A stretch of DNA of 64,000 bases from Ipomoea triloba (GCF_003576645.1 NC_044930.1:17354414-17418413); one strand, 5' to 3'; shown: positions 45,295 through 55,847, counted from the stretch's first letter. Notes: generated from the sequence alone by a model not told the origin. Made by a program: numbers and translations.

Positions 45295-46101
45295 GAGGTG
45301 TACGTTGAACAACCTCCGGGTTTCTTGAAGGACGTGGGAGCTAACAAAGTATACAAATTGAAGAAGGCACTTTACGGCTTGAAACAAGCTCCGAGAGCTT
45401 GGTATGATACTTTATCCTCTTTTCTAATTCAGTGTGGGTTCACCAAAGGCCTAGTGGACAAAACATTGTTTAGAATTAAGGATGGGGATCATATCTTATT
45501 GGTGCAAATCTATGTGGACGATATCATCTTTGGGAGCACCAATCCAGACTTGTGCGAGAAGTTCTCCAGTTTGATGAAAGGGAAGTTCGAGATGAGCATA
45601 ATGGGAGAACTCAATTACTTCCTTGGACTACAAGTGAGACAACTTAAGGAAGGTATTTTCATCAACCAGGAGAAATACACCAAGGATCTGCTCAGGAAAT
45701 ACAATATAGAATGGAAATCTTCAATCAAAGTACCTATGAGAACCTCTCTACGCATCGACGTTGACAGTGAAGGTCGACAGGTCGATCAGACTACGTATCG
45801 AGGTATCATCGGATCTCTTCTTTATTTAACTGCTAGTAGACCAAATATATCCTTTGCAGTAGGTGTATGTGCTAGATTTCAGGCAAGTCCTAAGGAAAGT
45901 CACCTCAATGCATCTAAAAAGATTCTTAGATATCTCAAGGGTACGCAAAGTGTTGGACTTTGGTATTCGAGAGGTGGATCTTTCGAACTTATGGGATATT
46001 CAGATGCGGACTTTGCCGGTTGCAAAATTGATCGAAAGAGCACATCTGAGACATGTCAGTTTCTAGGTGGAAGACTTATCTCATGGTTTAGCAAGAAATA
46101 G
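45295..46101 (+). pseudogene. Sirevirus A reverse transcriptase core and RNase H start
   Basis: Continues RT in phase after the stop: [24 protein letters not shown], the catalytic YVDD at about residues 72-75, LNYFLGLQV, and YRGIIGSLLYLTASRP. RNase H follows with SDADFAGCKIDRKST. It ends at TAG 46099-46101, where relatives have Gln (SKKQ). With one codon changed at each end it would join its neighbours in phase, so the decay is recent. Confidence 0.9.
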
Positions 46102-46455
46102 CATTCGATAGCTACAAGTACCGCTGAGGCAGAATATGTAGCAGCTGGAAGTTGTTGTGCTCAGATCTTATGGATGAAGCAACAATTACTGGATTATGGT
46201 GTTGAATGTAAAGAGGTTAAGATTATGTGTGACAACACCAGTGCCATAGCTATTACTCAAAATCCAGTGTTACATTCAAGGACAAAACACATTGATATCA
46301 AGTATCACTTCATCCAAGACCATGTTGAGAAAAAGGATATAACTTTGGAATATGTTGCAACGGATGAGCAACTAGCGGATATTTTCACAAAGGCGTTATG
46401 TGAAAATAGATTCTCTCAACTAAGGTTAGAATTGGGAATGATAGAATTGGGTTAA
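46102..46455 (+). pseudogene. Sirevirus A RNase H C-terminal part
   Basis: In phase after the TAG: IATSTAEAEYVAAGSCCAQILW, CDNTSAIAITQNPVLHSRTKHIDI, then the end block ADIFTKALCENRF and the stop at 46453-46455. It aligns with 264-590 of the family B copy. The acidic residues of the RNase H fold (Glu in AEAEY, Asp in CDN) are present. Confidence 0.9.
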
Positions 46456-46557
46456 ACGGTAAAATCTTATCTCCTTGTATTTAGTGCCATGAACTGTTTC
46501 GCATGTGAGGGGCAGTTTCATCAACTTTATGGCAGCCTTGAAGTTACACAGCATTGA

Positions 46558-47019
46558 ATGGTCATTCATTTAGCATCTCGTGACTCAACAGTGCCTATGT
46601 TTTGGGCTATAAATAGAGGTGTTTCCTCAGCAGTTTATGTCATCAACTTCTTCATGGAGAAGAAGAAAGGAAACGATGATGTACCATTCTGGTATAGAGG
46701 AAGGAAATCGGCAGTTAAGTCCAAAGACTTTCAAGGAGAAAAGTATCCAGAATCAACTAAGGGTGAACAGATTGAGGAGCTTCCTGATAATCCAAGCAAG
46801 CATCCTATTCCCATCCAAGGTGAATGGATCCCCAAATGCGAGGAGATCCACAAAGATGGGATACTGGAATCAGGAGAAGAGTCTCATATAAGTGGGACTC
46901 TTACAGCTGCACATTCCGGAAAAGGATCTCCCTCAATCAAATGGAGAACCAAGGGAAAGGGAGAAGGAGCCTGTGAGGAGTGCAGCAGCGGAGAGGTAGA
47001 GAAGAACAAGAAGAGTTAG
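46558..47019 (+). CDS. Unrecognised 153-codon ORF after pol, overlying a TATA-like box
   Basis: Opens at ATG 46558 and ends at 47019, about 100 bp after the RNase H stop. It has no motif I recognise. It starts with a mildly hydrophobic stretch and continues as charged, Lys/Glu/Ser-rich text. A strong TATA-type sequence (CTATAAATAGAGG, 46607-46619) lies inside it, which argues that at least its first part is regulatory and not coding. Confidence 0.3.
   Translation: MVIHLASRDSTVPMFWAINRGVSSAVYVINFFMEKKKGNDDVPFWYRGRKSAVKSKDFQGEKYPESTKGEQIEELPDNPSKHPIPIQGEWIPKCEEIHKDGILESGEESHISGTLTAAHSGKGSPSIKWRTKGKGEGACEECSSGEVEKNKKS
46607..46619 (+). promoter_or_regulatory. TATA-box-like sequence behind pol
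   Basis: CTATAAATAGAGG is an excellent match to the plant TATA consensus, located 150 bp after the RNase H stop and 1.36 kb before the env-like ATG at 47977. Function is inferred only. Confidence 0.4.
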
Positions 47020-47976
47020 CCACCTCTAGTTCTGTAACTAGAATAAATAGGACTTTAGATGGCTAGTTCCTGCTCTGACAATAGATTTCTATATGGCTAT
47101 CCAAGGCCAAACAAAAGTTTCTAGGGAATCTAATAGTATATTGATTCATATGTAATGTATCTGGAAATCACTAATTGAACTTAAGGAAATGTTCCAAGTG
47201 ATATCTTTTGGATGAATCAATCTTGTTCTTTTTGCAATCTGTGTTCGAAAGATAGTTCGAGAGATACTCATTCAGTTTGCCTATATAAGATATGTCTCGA
47301 AGAAGGGGAGTTCGAGAGATCACTTCGAAAGATAACAAACTGACTCTCTATGTATCTCAAAAATGGAGGAATAAGGAGGATTAGGGGTCAATCACTCAGG
47401 GGGAAGATCCTTAACCACTTGAACACGTTGCCATGGGTTCAACCAAGTCAAGACGGAGGAATAAGGAGGTTTAGGGATCAATCACTCAGGGGAAAGATCC
47501 TTAAACTAGTACAGCCGAGTGTTCACCTTCGAAAGGTGAACCTAATATGTTCAACAGATATATGTGGAACGGCTAATTTGGAAATTAATGTTAGCCACGT
47601 GGTCTTGGGTTACTGACGGTTTTCCAAGTTTTAAGGGCACTATCTTGATTAGTGGGAGCATGCTTATAAAGTTATCTTATCTTATAACCCCACTTTTAAA
47701 TACTAAACCGTCCCATACTTTCCAAAAATACCCTTACCATATCATATACACATAACCGTTATAGAAGGGTATTTCTGACCTTTCACTTTGTTTAAATTAA
47801 CCAGGATCCTAATTCGGGTTAAACTCTCAACCCTACCCATATATCCGACCCGAATCCACAAAATATAAAAGTCAAACCCATCTTCCTTACCCGGATTCAA
47901 GCTCAAACCGAATACCCAAAATTCCCAAAATTATAAACACTGTACTCATTCCCTCCAAAACATCAAGCTTTCAACA
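47020..47976 (+). other. Non-coding spacer between pol and env-like ORF
   Basis: No convincing frame. It holds an imperfect direct repeat of about 90 bp (start words GGAGGAATAAGGAGG at 47363 and 47456), several TTCGAGAG words near 47250-47330, and a pyrimidine-rich leader before the ATG at 47977. Confidence 0.5.
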
Positions 47977-49300
47977 ATGGCATCCGAATCATCCTCATCA
48001 ACCTCATCTTCCGAAGCTTACCAAAGAGAGTTGAACCACATTCGAACTCTTATCAAGCAAGTTAAGGCGGGGAGCATCCTTGACAGAGAAGGTTTCGTCA
48101 ATCACTCGACGAACCCGAAGTAGGCAGAGAAGGTCCTCAAGAAGTTTGAGAAGGCCGGGCTCCTGAAGTACATGACGCATGACTACCGAACCATCCACGA
48201 CCTCGACTACACCGAATGGTTCGCCAATGCCAAGGTCTCAAAGGGCAAAATTGAAAGTCAGTTCAACGAGATTGATATCACGACTTCGGTGAGCGATCTT
48301 AGGGCTGCATTCGATTTTGCTACATCAGAGGAGGCAGTCAGAAACCTCTCGGATTACAGTCTGGACAAGCAGGCATTTTGGGACAAAATTCGATTGGAAA
48401 ATGCACCATCAAGCGCAACCTCTGCCCTCCGCAAGTATCATTTAAAGGAGAGGTTTGCAATTGCAGCTGACCTCATCATGAAGTTCGTCCTCAGCAAGGT
48501 GTCCAGAACCGATGAGATCAATCTGGACATCCTCAAAATCCTCCATGCTATCTGGAACAACGTTCGTATGGACTGGGCAAATATCATCTTCAACTTCCTA
48601 AAGCAGCAAGTGCAAGGCTCAGTTTCGAACACCAACCAATCAATTAATAAAAAGGTTGGTTTTGGTTTTGTTGTTCAGTATTTATTGAGTTTGAAGGGTT
48701 TGCAATTGAGGGAAGGGAGGGAGATTCATCGAAATACCTATATGGGTAGGACGAAATCTCAAGCTCCAAAGTCCAAGGGTGTAAAGATTGCACCCTCTCC
48801 CTCAAAGCCTAAGGGAAAGGGCAAGAAGAAAGCCCAATCCGTAGAGGAGGATTCTGATGATGCACCACTAGGTGTATTGATTAAGAGGGTTGTTCTACCA
48901 AAGAAGGCTAAGAAAACCAAATCTGATGTTGTCACCAAGACTCGAGAGGTGACACCCTCTGTCATTCCAGTACCATTCGAGGACAGGGCATAGGCCCAGG
49001 GGGAACCTCAGACTACAATAGCTGCTGAGGTTGAGAGAGTGCCCCCTACCAGGTCCATCTCCGGTGAGATATTTGTTGATTTGCATGTTGATGATGGTGC
49101 TGGTGCTGCTGATGAGTCTGTGGATATGTCTCGAGATGAGGCTCGAGAGTTTGAAGGCACTAGGATCAGTGATCCAGTGCAGGGAGATGTTGAGGAACCA
49201 CGAGAGGTGGTTCGAGAGATAACAGTTTCAGCAGTAGTGGTTCGAGACAACACAATGGAAACTGCTGCTGATAATCAGGGCACTGTGGTCAGGGACCAGT
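47977..49300 (+). pseudogene. Sirevirus A env-like ORF, N-terminal domain
   Basis: The ATG sits in a good plant context (AACAATGGC) and opens a Ser-rich start. An in-frame TAG follows at 48121-48123. Then comes a globular domain (about residues 65-240 of the joined reading) with YTEWFANAKVS, DLRAAFDFATSEEA, LKERFAIAADLIMKFVLSK and DILKILHAIW. Its layout resembles the domain annotated in plants as putative plant transposon protein or Sirevirus envelope-like protein. A Lys-rich stretch follows. A second in-frame TAG lies at 48991, and the frame stays open to about 49300, where a frameshift moves the reading. I see no signal peptide or membrane segment. Confidence 0.6.
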
Positions 49301-50632
49301 GCAAAGTGCTCAGAATGTGGAGTTCACAGCAAATGAATCCGCTCAAGTCGAAGGGTCTATAGCCAGAGTGTTAGCGGATGTAGAGCCAGATGACGATCTC
49401 TCTAATCAGAACCGAGAGATCAGCAAGCAGAATGTGCAGGATGCACAAGTTATGGAAGATCAATATGCGGGGCAGATTGATGTGGAACAAGAAGGAGCTA
49501 CTCAGTTGGGCTCCCGAGCTGAAATAGAGATAATTTTGGATGATCTCTCTAGAGTGCTTCGATGGATCAACTGGAGAACAAGTCCTTTTAACCAACTAGT
49601 AGCTCAGGCAGCAGAAATGGAGGCTGAGGAGATCTTTGCACTGAATTGGTTAAACCTTACTGAGATCCCAGCCAACGAACTACTAGAGCTAGCCCATGAA
49701 ATGCATGTGACCAAGAGGAATCTTGGACGATCTGACAAAGGAAAGGGCATAGCTGCTGATGAACAAGAAGACGAGTCTGAAGTGGATCCTGAATTGGATG
49801 CAAAATTTAGAGAGGATATTAGGCTCGCTACTGCTTTATCCTTGGGACATCAAGTCGAAGATACGAGAGGTCCAGGAGAGACCTCAGGAGTTGCGAGAGA
49901 TGATACTGACAATCCAATAGCAACAGCAGCAATTCCATTGTCCCAAGTGAATGTCTCTGCTCTGGACACACAGGTAGCAGCTTCGAGAGGTGAATTCGAG
50001 ACCTCTGAAGCACTGGAGGCAGACTCAAATTCTATTCTACTTCTGCCAGCTCCTGAGTCCACATCCTTATTTGATAATGACGAGGCACAAACAGTTCGAA
50101 AGGGTGAAATTCCTTTGCTCGCACTGCCGGGTTTTTCAATGTACATGGAGCAAGCATCTCCATTCCTGCTACCAGATGACACGGCATCCACCTTCGCGGC
50201 CAGAATGTTTGATAGGCAAAGGTGGAGTGCACCAGCTGCTCCAGAAATCGTAGAGATTCCTGACTCTCCTGAGCAGACTGAGGAGCAGCCTGATGAGCAA
50301 ACTGAGCAGACAGTTTCAACTCCTGCTGGTTCGAGAGGTGACGAGGACGAAGATGTGCCCATCAATGGTGGAAACCGGGAAGCACCTGTCGATGCACAGC
50401 CTCCCTCCTCAAATCCAATCCCTCCGGCAGATGATCAAGTTCCCAGCTCTGGTTCGAGAGGTAACACTGAGGAGGATCTTCAATTGGATGGAAACCGGGA
50501 AGCATCCAACACGGAAGTTCCTTCCTTAGCTGATCCAATCCTACCAGAAGCTGAAGCTGAGATTCCAGGTTCGAGAGGTGATGAGCGAGAAGTGATCCAT
50601 CCCTCAGGTGAAAACCGGGAAGCACCTGACAT
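49299..50632 (+). pseudogene. Env-like ORF, acidic repeat region
   Basis: A continuation in another frame (open 49299-50717). It is highly acidic with Asp/Glu-rich blocks. Its C-terminal part has three to four degenerate repeats of about 40 residues built on GSRG, an acidic run, then NREAP and PSS.DPIP. DNA of each repeat contains TTCGAGAGGT. At 50633 a hAT-type insert begins, so the last residues of the open frame are foreign. The reading resumes in phase after the insert's second TSD (51547-51554). No catalytic motif recognised; probably a disordered region. Confidence 0.6.
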
Positions 50633-51546
50633 TAAGGATGTCAATCGGGCCAACCCTATCGGTTTCGGGCTAGCCCTGTCGGGTTGTCGGGCTTATCGGA
50701 TTCGGGTTGCCGGTTAATTATTATTTTAATCTCGGATTCGGGTTAGCCCTAACCCTAACCTTCGGGTTGTCGGGCTTATCGGGCGGGTTACACTATTTGA
50801 ACTAAAATCGAAAATGAATACTTACATTCGATAAAACGGTTCAAGTCGTCAACCGGATCCGGATTCGTTAGAACGGGTCAACCGGATGAGCATTGAGCAC
50901 ATTAAAATTATACAAATGCAATTGCAACGGTTCGATTTCGGTTCGAATTTAATTCGGTTCGGTTACCCCCAAATTTTAACATTTTCTTAAGTGACAAGAC
51001 GGCCAAGGGGTGTCGCGACTTAACGGGGCGTCGTAATAACTATGCATGAAACATCACATAACTCAAATCCAAAATCTAATATCTAAATATTAAATACCAA
51101 CATAACAAATTAACAATTTATAGGTGAGTTCATCTTTAGTATTTTTTTTTATCACTAGGTACATTTTTAAATAAAATTTTAATGAATATATAAATATAAA
51201 TATATAAATATATATATATATATTATATATATATTATTTATAATATATATTTATATTTATATATTTATATTTATATATTTATTAAAATTTTATTTAAAGA
51301 TGTACCTAGTGATAAAAAAAAACAATACTAAAGATGAACTCACCTATAAATTTGAAGTATGTTATGTTTCACATCACTTTTATAATAAAAAATATTTTTT
51401 AATTTTTTAATTGTTCGGGCTATCGGGCTAGCCCATTTAATTTCGGGCTAGCCCTATCGGGCCATCGGGCTAATCGGTTTCGAGCTCATCGGGCTAATTT
51501 TTTTATCGGGCTAGCCCATCGGGTTCGGGCCAGATTGACATCCCTA
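50633..51546. mobile_element. Non-autonomous hAT-type element (914 bp) in env-like ORF
   Basis: The terminal repeats are TAAGGATGTCAATC and, inverted, TAGGGATGTCAATC. They are flanked by the 8 bp duplication CCTGACAT (50625-50632 and 51547-51554), as expected for hAT. Subterminal DNA is packed with TCGGGCTAGCCC and TATCGGGC words on both sides, probable transposase sites. It has no coding capacity. A separate inverted-repeat unit is nested at 51115-51352. Confidence 0.9.
51115..51352. mobile_element. Nested palindromic MITE (238 bp)
   Basis: The two arms of about 115 bp are inverted copies: AATTTATAGGTGAGTTCATC at the left and its reverse complement at the right. They meet in an AT-rich centre near 51230. 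A perfect arm match over the outer 30 bases suggests a young foldback unit. The target duplication could not be fixed. Confidence 0.8.
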
Positions 51547-52389
51547 CCTGACATGGAGCTACCTTCAAGCTCTGATCCCAGTGTCCCTGCTGACCCTCAG
51601 ATGCACAATCGAGAGGTGGACTCACAGTTGCAAACCATGGGTGGAAATCTGGAAGCACCCAAGTCTCCTCCGACTAAAGGTACTTCTCAACCTTCTTCTC
51701 CTACTTCTGACTATGATCGACGGGCCGAAGAAACTTTCATTGGCGAGGTGCGCCAATTCATGACTGATCAATCTCAGAAGATGGCTCGAATTGAACACAC
51801 ACTCACTATTGTTCGCAACGCATCACTGCCTGCTGCTGGATCAAGTGAATCCCAAGCCAGTCATGAGGAACTTCTCGAACAAGTGGTGTGGGCTGAAGAT
51901 GCAGCAAAACAAGCCACAAATGAGGCTGCAGAAGCTCGAGCAGAAGCAGCTGGAGCAAGGGCAGAAGTTGCAGAACTAAAGGTTGAACTTCGAGCCTTCC
52001 AGAACTCCAATGAACTTCGACAGGACGTGATCAAAACCCTACTCGATGACTTGTCGAACCAAGTACCTGCTCAGCTTCAATCGCTCTTTGAAGGTGTGTC
52101 CACTCTCCTTTCCCGTCTGAATGATGCCAACAAGGGGGAAAATCAGGGGAATAATCAGGGGACAAGAGGGACATCAACCGGCAAGAAAAGGGCAGCCAGT
52201 GAACCCTTAACCACTGGACCTCCTCCCAAAGTTCCAAAGATAACTAGCAAGGCAATGGAGGAAGCCAAGAGGCAGGAGGAGCTAAGGGTTCAGCGCACAC
52301 TGGAAATGGAGAAGAGAAGAGAAGAAGACAAAGAAAGGAGAAGAAAGAGGCAAGAACAACAAACGGCCAAGGAGAAGAAAGATGAGTAA
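51547..52389 (+). pseudogene. Env-like ORF, coiled-coil region
   Basis: Resumes the env-like reading after the hAT insert. One more degenerate repeat is followed by a predicted coiled coil of about 90 residues with Ala/Glu heptads (AAKQATNEAAEARAEAAGAR). A basic Lys/Arg/Glu-rich C-terminal helix (EKRREEDKERRRKRQEQQ) ends at TAA 52387. The next frame starts three bases later in the same phase. Coiled coils are reported for Sirevirus env-like proteins; function is unknown. Confidence 0.6.
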
Positions 52390-52680
52390 TTTATGAGAGA
52401 CTACAAACTGGGAATCAAGGAAGACTCTACAGAGTTTCTAAATGGAATCATTGTAAGTCTTCTCAACAAAACTAGCCTATCTTCTCACAGTAGCCTCACT
52501 GCAAGTGAATGCATCGAATGGTGGAGAGATGGGGTAATCGAAGGAAGGTTCATAGGCGAGGCCTTCATCAATTATCTACATCTGGATGTCTCGGACGATT
52601 ACATTAAGATGGTAGAAGACAAAAACCCCGTCAAGACACGAGCAGCTATCAATGAGAAGAGGAAAGCGGACAAGCAGTAA
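52390..52680 (+). pseudogene. Env-like ORF, C-terminal segment after one stop
   Basis: 95 codons in the same phase as the coiled-coil region, separated from it by a single TAA. It contains ECIEWWRDGVIEGRF and a charged helical end with NEKRKADKQ. It corresponds in position and style to the short frame 16058-16231 of Sirevirus B. An assembly copy lies at 53750-54037. Confidence 0.55.
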
Positions 52681-52950
52681 GCTCTCGCTGTCATATATGC
52701 ATTCTTAAATTTTCTTTTATCTCATGTTGTTCTTTGCTTTCTGTTATCTTTTCTGCTAAGTTCTTCATTGTAAAACATTCTCTTATTTTTAATATATATA
52801 TATATATCCTTTGCTGGGGGTGTTGCGTGAGTTTGTTCTTCTTTTTAGCAGATTAGTTTCTTTGTCAAACTTACCGTATGCGCTAAAAATAAAATCAAAG
52901 TTAATCTTTTCTTGAAAATCAGCCATATAAGTAAGTATAGTGTTGGCATC
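52681..52950 (+). other. 3' untranslated region of Sirevirus A
   Basis: T-rich sequence with a short (TA)n at 52793-52807 between the env-like stop and the polypurine tract. No gene. Repeated at 54038-54307. Confidence 0.6.
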
Positions 52951-52967
52951 ATCAAAAAGGGGGAAAT
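52951..52967 (+). other. Polypurine tract of Sirevirus A
   Basis: ATCAAAAAGGGGGAAAT abuts the LTR start TGTTAGG at 52968. It is identical to the tract of Sirevirus B at 15683-15699. An assembly copy sits at 54308-54324. Confidence 0.9.
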
Positions 52968-53542
52968 TGTTAGGAACATATTGTAATAAGTTTTGATGAT
53001 ACCAAATGTAATCCACAATCCCCTAAGTCTCGATAGATAGGAAATACTTGTAAGTTCGACAAGTAAACTAAGAGCGAAAATACAACCGGGTAATTGAGCT
53101 TAACACGGGAAATATTTAAGCTTAAGGTAAACTTGTTTGAACATCTTAGAAGTTTCGTGCTGTAAGCTTATAGATAGATCAGAAGAAGGCACGAGACATT
53201 ACTGGAGGAATAAGGGTCTGCGAGACATCAACTAAGTCTCGAGACATAAGCAGAGTTCGAGAGATGGAATCTCTCGAGACATCAATCCAGTTCGAGACAT
53301 AGGATTGAGACATCAAGTAGTCGAGATATCATGTTTGGTCTCGATCAAACTGATATTTCTCCAAAGGACTGAATGGCAGATTAACATGCATGGATGAAGT
53401 AATCTAAGTTTGGAGAAGAAGAATATCATGGAGATAAAATATTAAGTAGGTGCCGAAAGAATATTATGGAACATAGAACAGCCGGAAGTGGATGCCACGT
53501 CAGAACTCCACAACAAACGGATAAAATGTGCACCAATCCAAN

Positions 53543-54037
53543 AAAAGGGCAGCCAGTGAACCCTTAACCACTGGACCTCCTCCCAAAGTTCCAAAGATAA
53601 CTAGCAAGGCAATGGAGGAAGCCAAGAGGCAGGAGGAGCTAAGGGTTCAGCGCACACTGGAAATGGAGAAGAGAAGAGAAGAAGACAAAGAAAGGAGAAG
53701 AAAGAGGCAAGAACAACAAACGGCCAAGGAGAAGAAAGATGAGTAATTTATGAGAGACTACAAACTGGGAATCAAGGAAGACTCTACAGAGTTTCTAAAT
53801 GGAATCATTGTAAGTCTTCTCAACAAAACTAGCCTATCTTCTCACAGTAGCCTCACTGCAAGTGAATGCATCGAATGGTGGAGAGATGGGGTAATCGAAG
53901 GAAGGTTCATAGGCGAGGCCTTCATCAATTATCTACATCTGGATGTCTCGGACGATTACATTAAGATGGTAGAAGACAAAAACCCCGTCAAGACACGAGC
54001 AGCTATCAATGAGAAGAGGAAAGCGGACAAGCAGTAA
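53543..54037 (+). pseudogene. Assembly copy of env-like coiled-coil tail and C-terminal segment
   Basis: Matches 52186-52680 after the N at 53542. The 72-codon frame ending at 53746 and the 95-codon frame 53750-54037 repeat the tail of the coiled-coil region and the C-terminal segment. Not an independent gene. Confidence 0.88.
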
Positions 54038-54324
54038 GCTCTCGCTGTCATATATGCATTCTTAAATTTTCTTTTATCTCATGTTGTTCTTTGCTTTCTG
54101 TTATCTTTTCTGCTAAGTTCTTCATTGTAAAACATTCTCTTATTTTTAATATATATATATATATCCTTTGCTGGGGGTGTTGCGTGAGTTTGTTCTTCTT
54201 TTTAGCAGATTAGTTTCTTTGTCAAACTTACCGTATGCGCTAAAAATAAAATCAAAGTTAATCTTTTCTTGAAAATCAGCCATATAAGTAAGTATAGTGT
54301 TGGCATCATCAAAAAGGGGGAAAT

Positions 54325-55629
54325 TGTTAGGAACATATTGTAATAAGTTTTGATGATACCAAATGTAATCCACAATCCCCTAAGTCTCGATAGATAGGAA
54401 ATACTTGTAAGTTCGACAAGTAAACTAAGAGCGAAAATACAACCGGGTAATTGAGCTTAACACGGGAAATATTTAAGCTTAAGGTAAACTTGTTTGAACA
54501 TCTTAGAAGTTTCGTGCTGTAAGCTTATAGATAGATCAGAAGAAGGCACGAGACATTACTGGAGGAATAAGGGTCTGCGAGACATCAACTAAGTCTCGAG
54601 ACATAAGCAGAGTTCGAGAGATGGAATCTCTCGAGACATCAATCCAGTTCGAGACATAGGATTGAGACATCAAGTAGTCGAGATATCATGTTTGGTCTCG
54701 ATCAAACTGATATTTCTCCAAAGGACTGAATGGCAGATTAACATGCATGGATGAAGTAATCTAAGTTTGGAGAAGAAGAATATCATGGAGATAAAATATT
54801 AAGTAGGTGCCGAAAGAATATTATGGAACATAGAACAGCCGGAAGTGGATGCCACGTCAGAACTCCACAACAAACGGATAAAATGTGCACCAATCCAAGG
54901 TCGGTCTTATTCCCTAAAACGAGGAGCAATGGGAATATAAAAAGAGTAACTTTTGCCAAAAGAAGTAAGTGGAGCATGGACTCAAGATAGTGGAATATGG
55001 GATATTCACTACAAGACAAAAGGCTCATGTTACTAGACCACCACTCCATGAAACATGCTAAAAATATGCTAGTCCCATGATCAGCATGGGAGACAGATTT
55101 CAAACGGAATAATTTTCCCTCCAACGGAATTATTCCTCAACTCTCATATATAAGGACGTGAAGACACAAGTTCAAGAGAGGTTCNAGGTGGAGTAACAAG
55201 AAGCGGGGCGAAAAACCTGAGGCTTGAGGCGGGCTTCGTGATCAAAGCTCAAGCGCTCGATATTGTACTAAATAGGGAAGTTTTAGTGCAATCCTTCTAG
55301 GGAGTTTCTAGAAGAAGAGTGGACATAGGCAGGTTGGCCGAACCACTTAAAAATCTCTCTCGTATTTACTTTCTGCTTTTATCTCTCGCTAACTATCTCT
55401 CGATCTGCATTGCATATAATCACACCTCTCGAACTAACTCAAACTCGTGCAAATTAAAAAGGGGATAACTTTTCCGCTGCGCATAAAACTTTGTCTTCAT
55501 CTTGTGAGGTATCGGACCTAAACATCCTAAGTCCAATACACACGAGAGGTCGAAAAAGATTTGCAAAATCTTATACAAGTCTATTCACCCCTCCCTCTAG
55601 ACTTGTACCCCATCCCCTTGGGACCAACA
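54325..55629 (+). repeat. 3' LTR of Sirevirus A (with N at 55185)
   Basis: Starts TGTTAGGAAC and ends GGGACCAACA, followed by the TSD TCTTC. It includes the TATA-like ATATATAAGG near 55146 that the 5' LTR lacks. At the N (55185) about 370 bp present in the solo LTR (roughly 3568-3937) is missing. A partial extra copy of its first 574 bp is 52968-53541. Confidence 0.9.
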
Positions 55630-55634
55630 TCTTC

Positions 55635-55674
55635 TAGTCAGAAAAAGTTTCCACCGCCTCCTTGTGTCAATTAT
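55635..55674 (+). pseudogene. ASG2-like exon B, right part
   Basis: After the second TCTTC the exon continues SQKKFPPPPCVNY and ends at the donor GTATGT (55675). The PPPCVNY block is characteristic, from memory, of the plant ASG2 family. Three exon pieces separated by two retroelements thus add up to one open WD40 exon apart from the 4-base insertion near 27255. Confidence 0.8.
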
Positions 55675-55847
55675 GTATGTATCTATAATTCTAAAAAGTG
55701 GAACAACCAATTCAGATTCTAATTAAGTGTTTATGTATTCGAGCAGCCTTATTGCTCAAGGTTTCTGCAGAATGCTTCTATTTTCATGGTTTCTATTTAG
55801 CTATTTGTTTGTGGAAGCTATACCAAAACGTTTTTCTCTAATCATAG

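Larger units (their letters stand above)
52186..54898. repeat. 1356 bp direct repeat around a single N (53542)
   Basis: 52186-53541 and 53543-54898 match throughout where compared, at an offset of 1357. The first block ends and the second starts at the N. The repeat includes the env-like C-terminus, the polypurine tract and the first part of the 3' LTR. So the element appears to have two LTR starts (52968 and 54325) but only one LTR end. Confidence 0.92.
40276..55629 (+). mobile_element. Sirevirus family A copia retrotransposon
   Basis: Both ends read TGTTAGGAAC..GGGACCAACA, with the 5 bp TSD TCTTC at 40271-40275 and 55630-55634. The order is LTR, primer site, gag, protease, integrase, RT, RNase H, a 3' coding region of more than 5 kb, polypurine tract, LTR: a Sirevirus plan. 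The apparent 15.35 kb includes a 1357 bp duplicated block (52186-53541 repeated as 53543-54898) and a 914 bp hAT insert. Stops and frameshifts in gag, protease, RT and RNase H make it inactive. Confidence 0.92.

Noticed and set aside
49850..50365. 171-codon minus-strand ORF opposite the acidic repeat region
   Set aside because: Ser-rich shadow produced by the codon bias of the env-like frame on the other strand.
47977..52680. A true viral envelope glycoprotein
   Set aside because: No signal peptide, transmembrane segment or cysteine-rich ectodomain is visible. The content is a globular plant-transposon-like domain, acidic repeats and a coiled coil.
53543..54898. A second env-like gene and a second 3' LTR in tandem
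   Set aside because: It matches 52186-53541 across a single N. An unmerged overlap is the simpler explanation.
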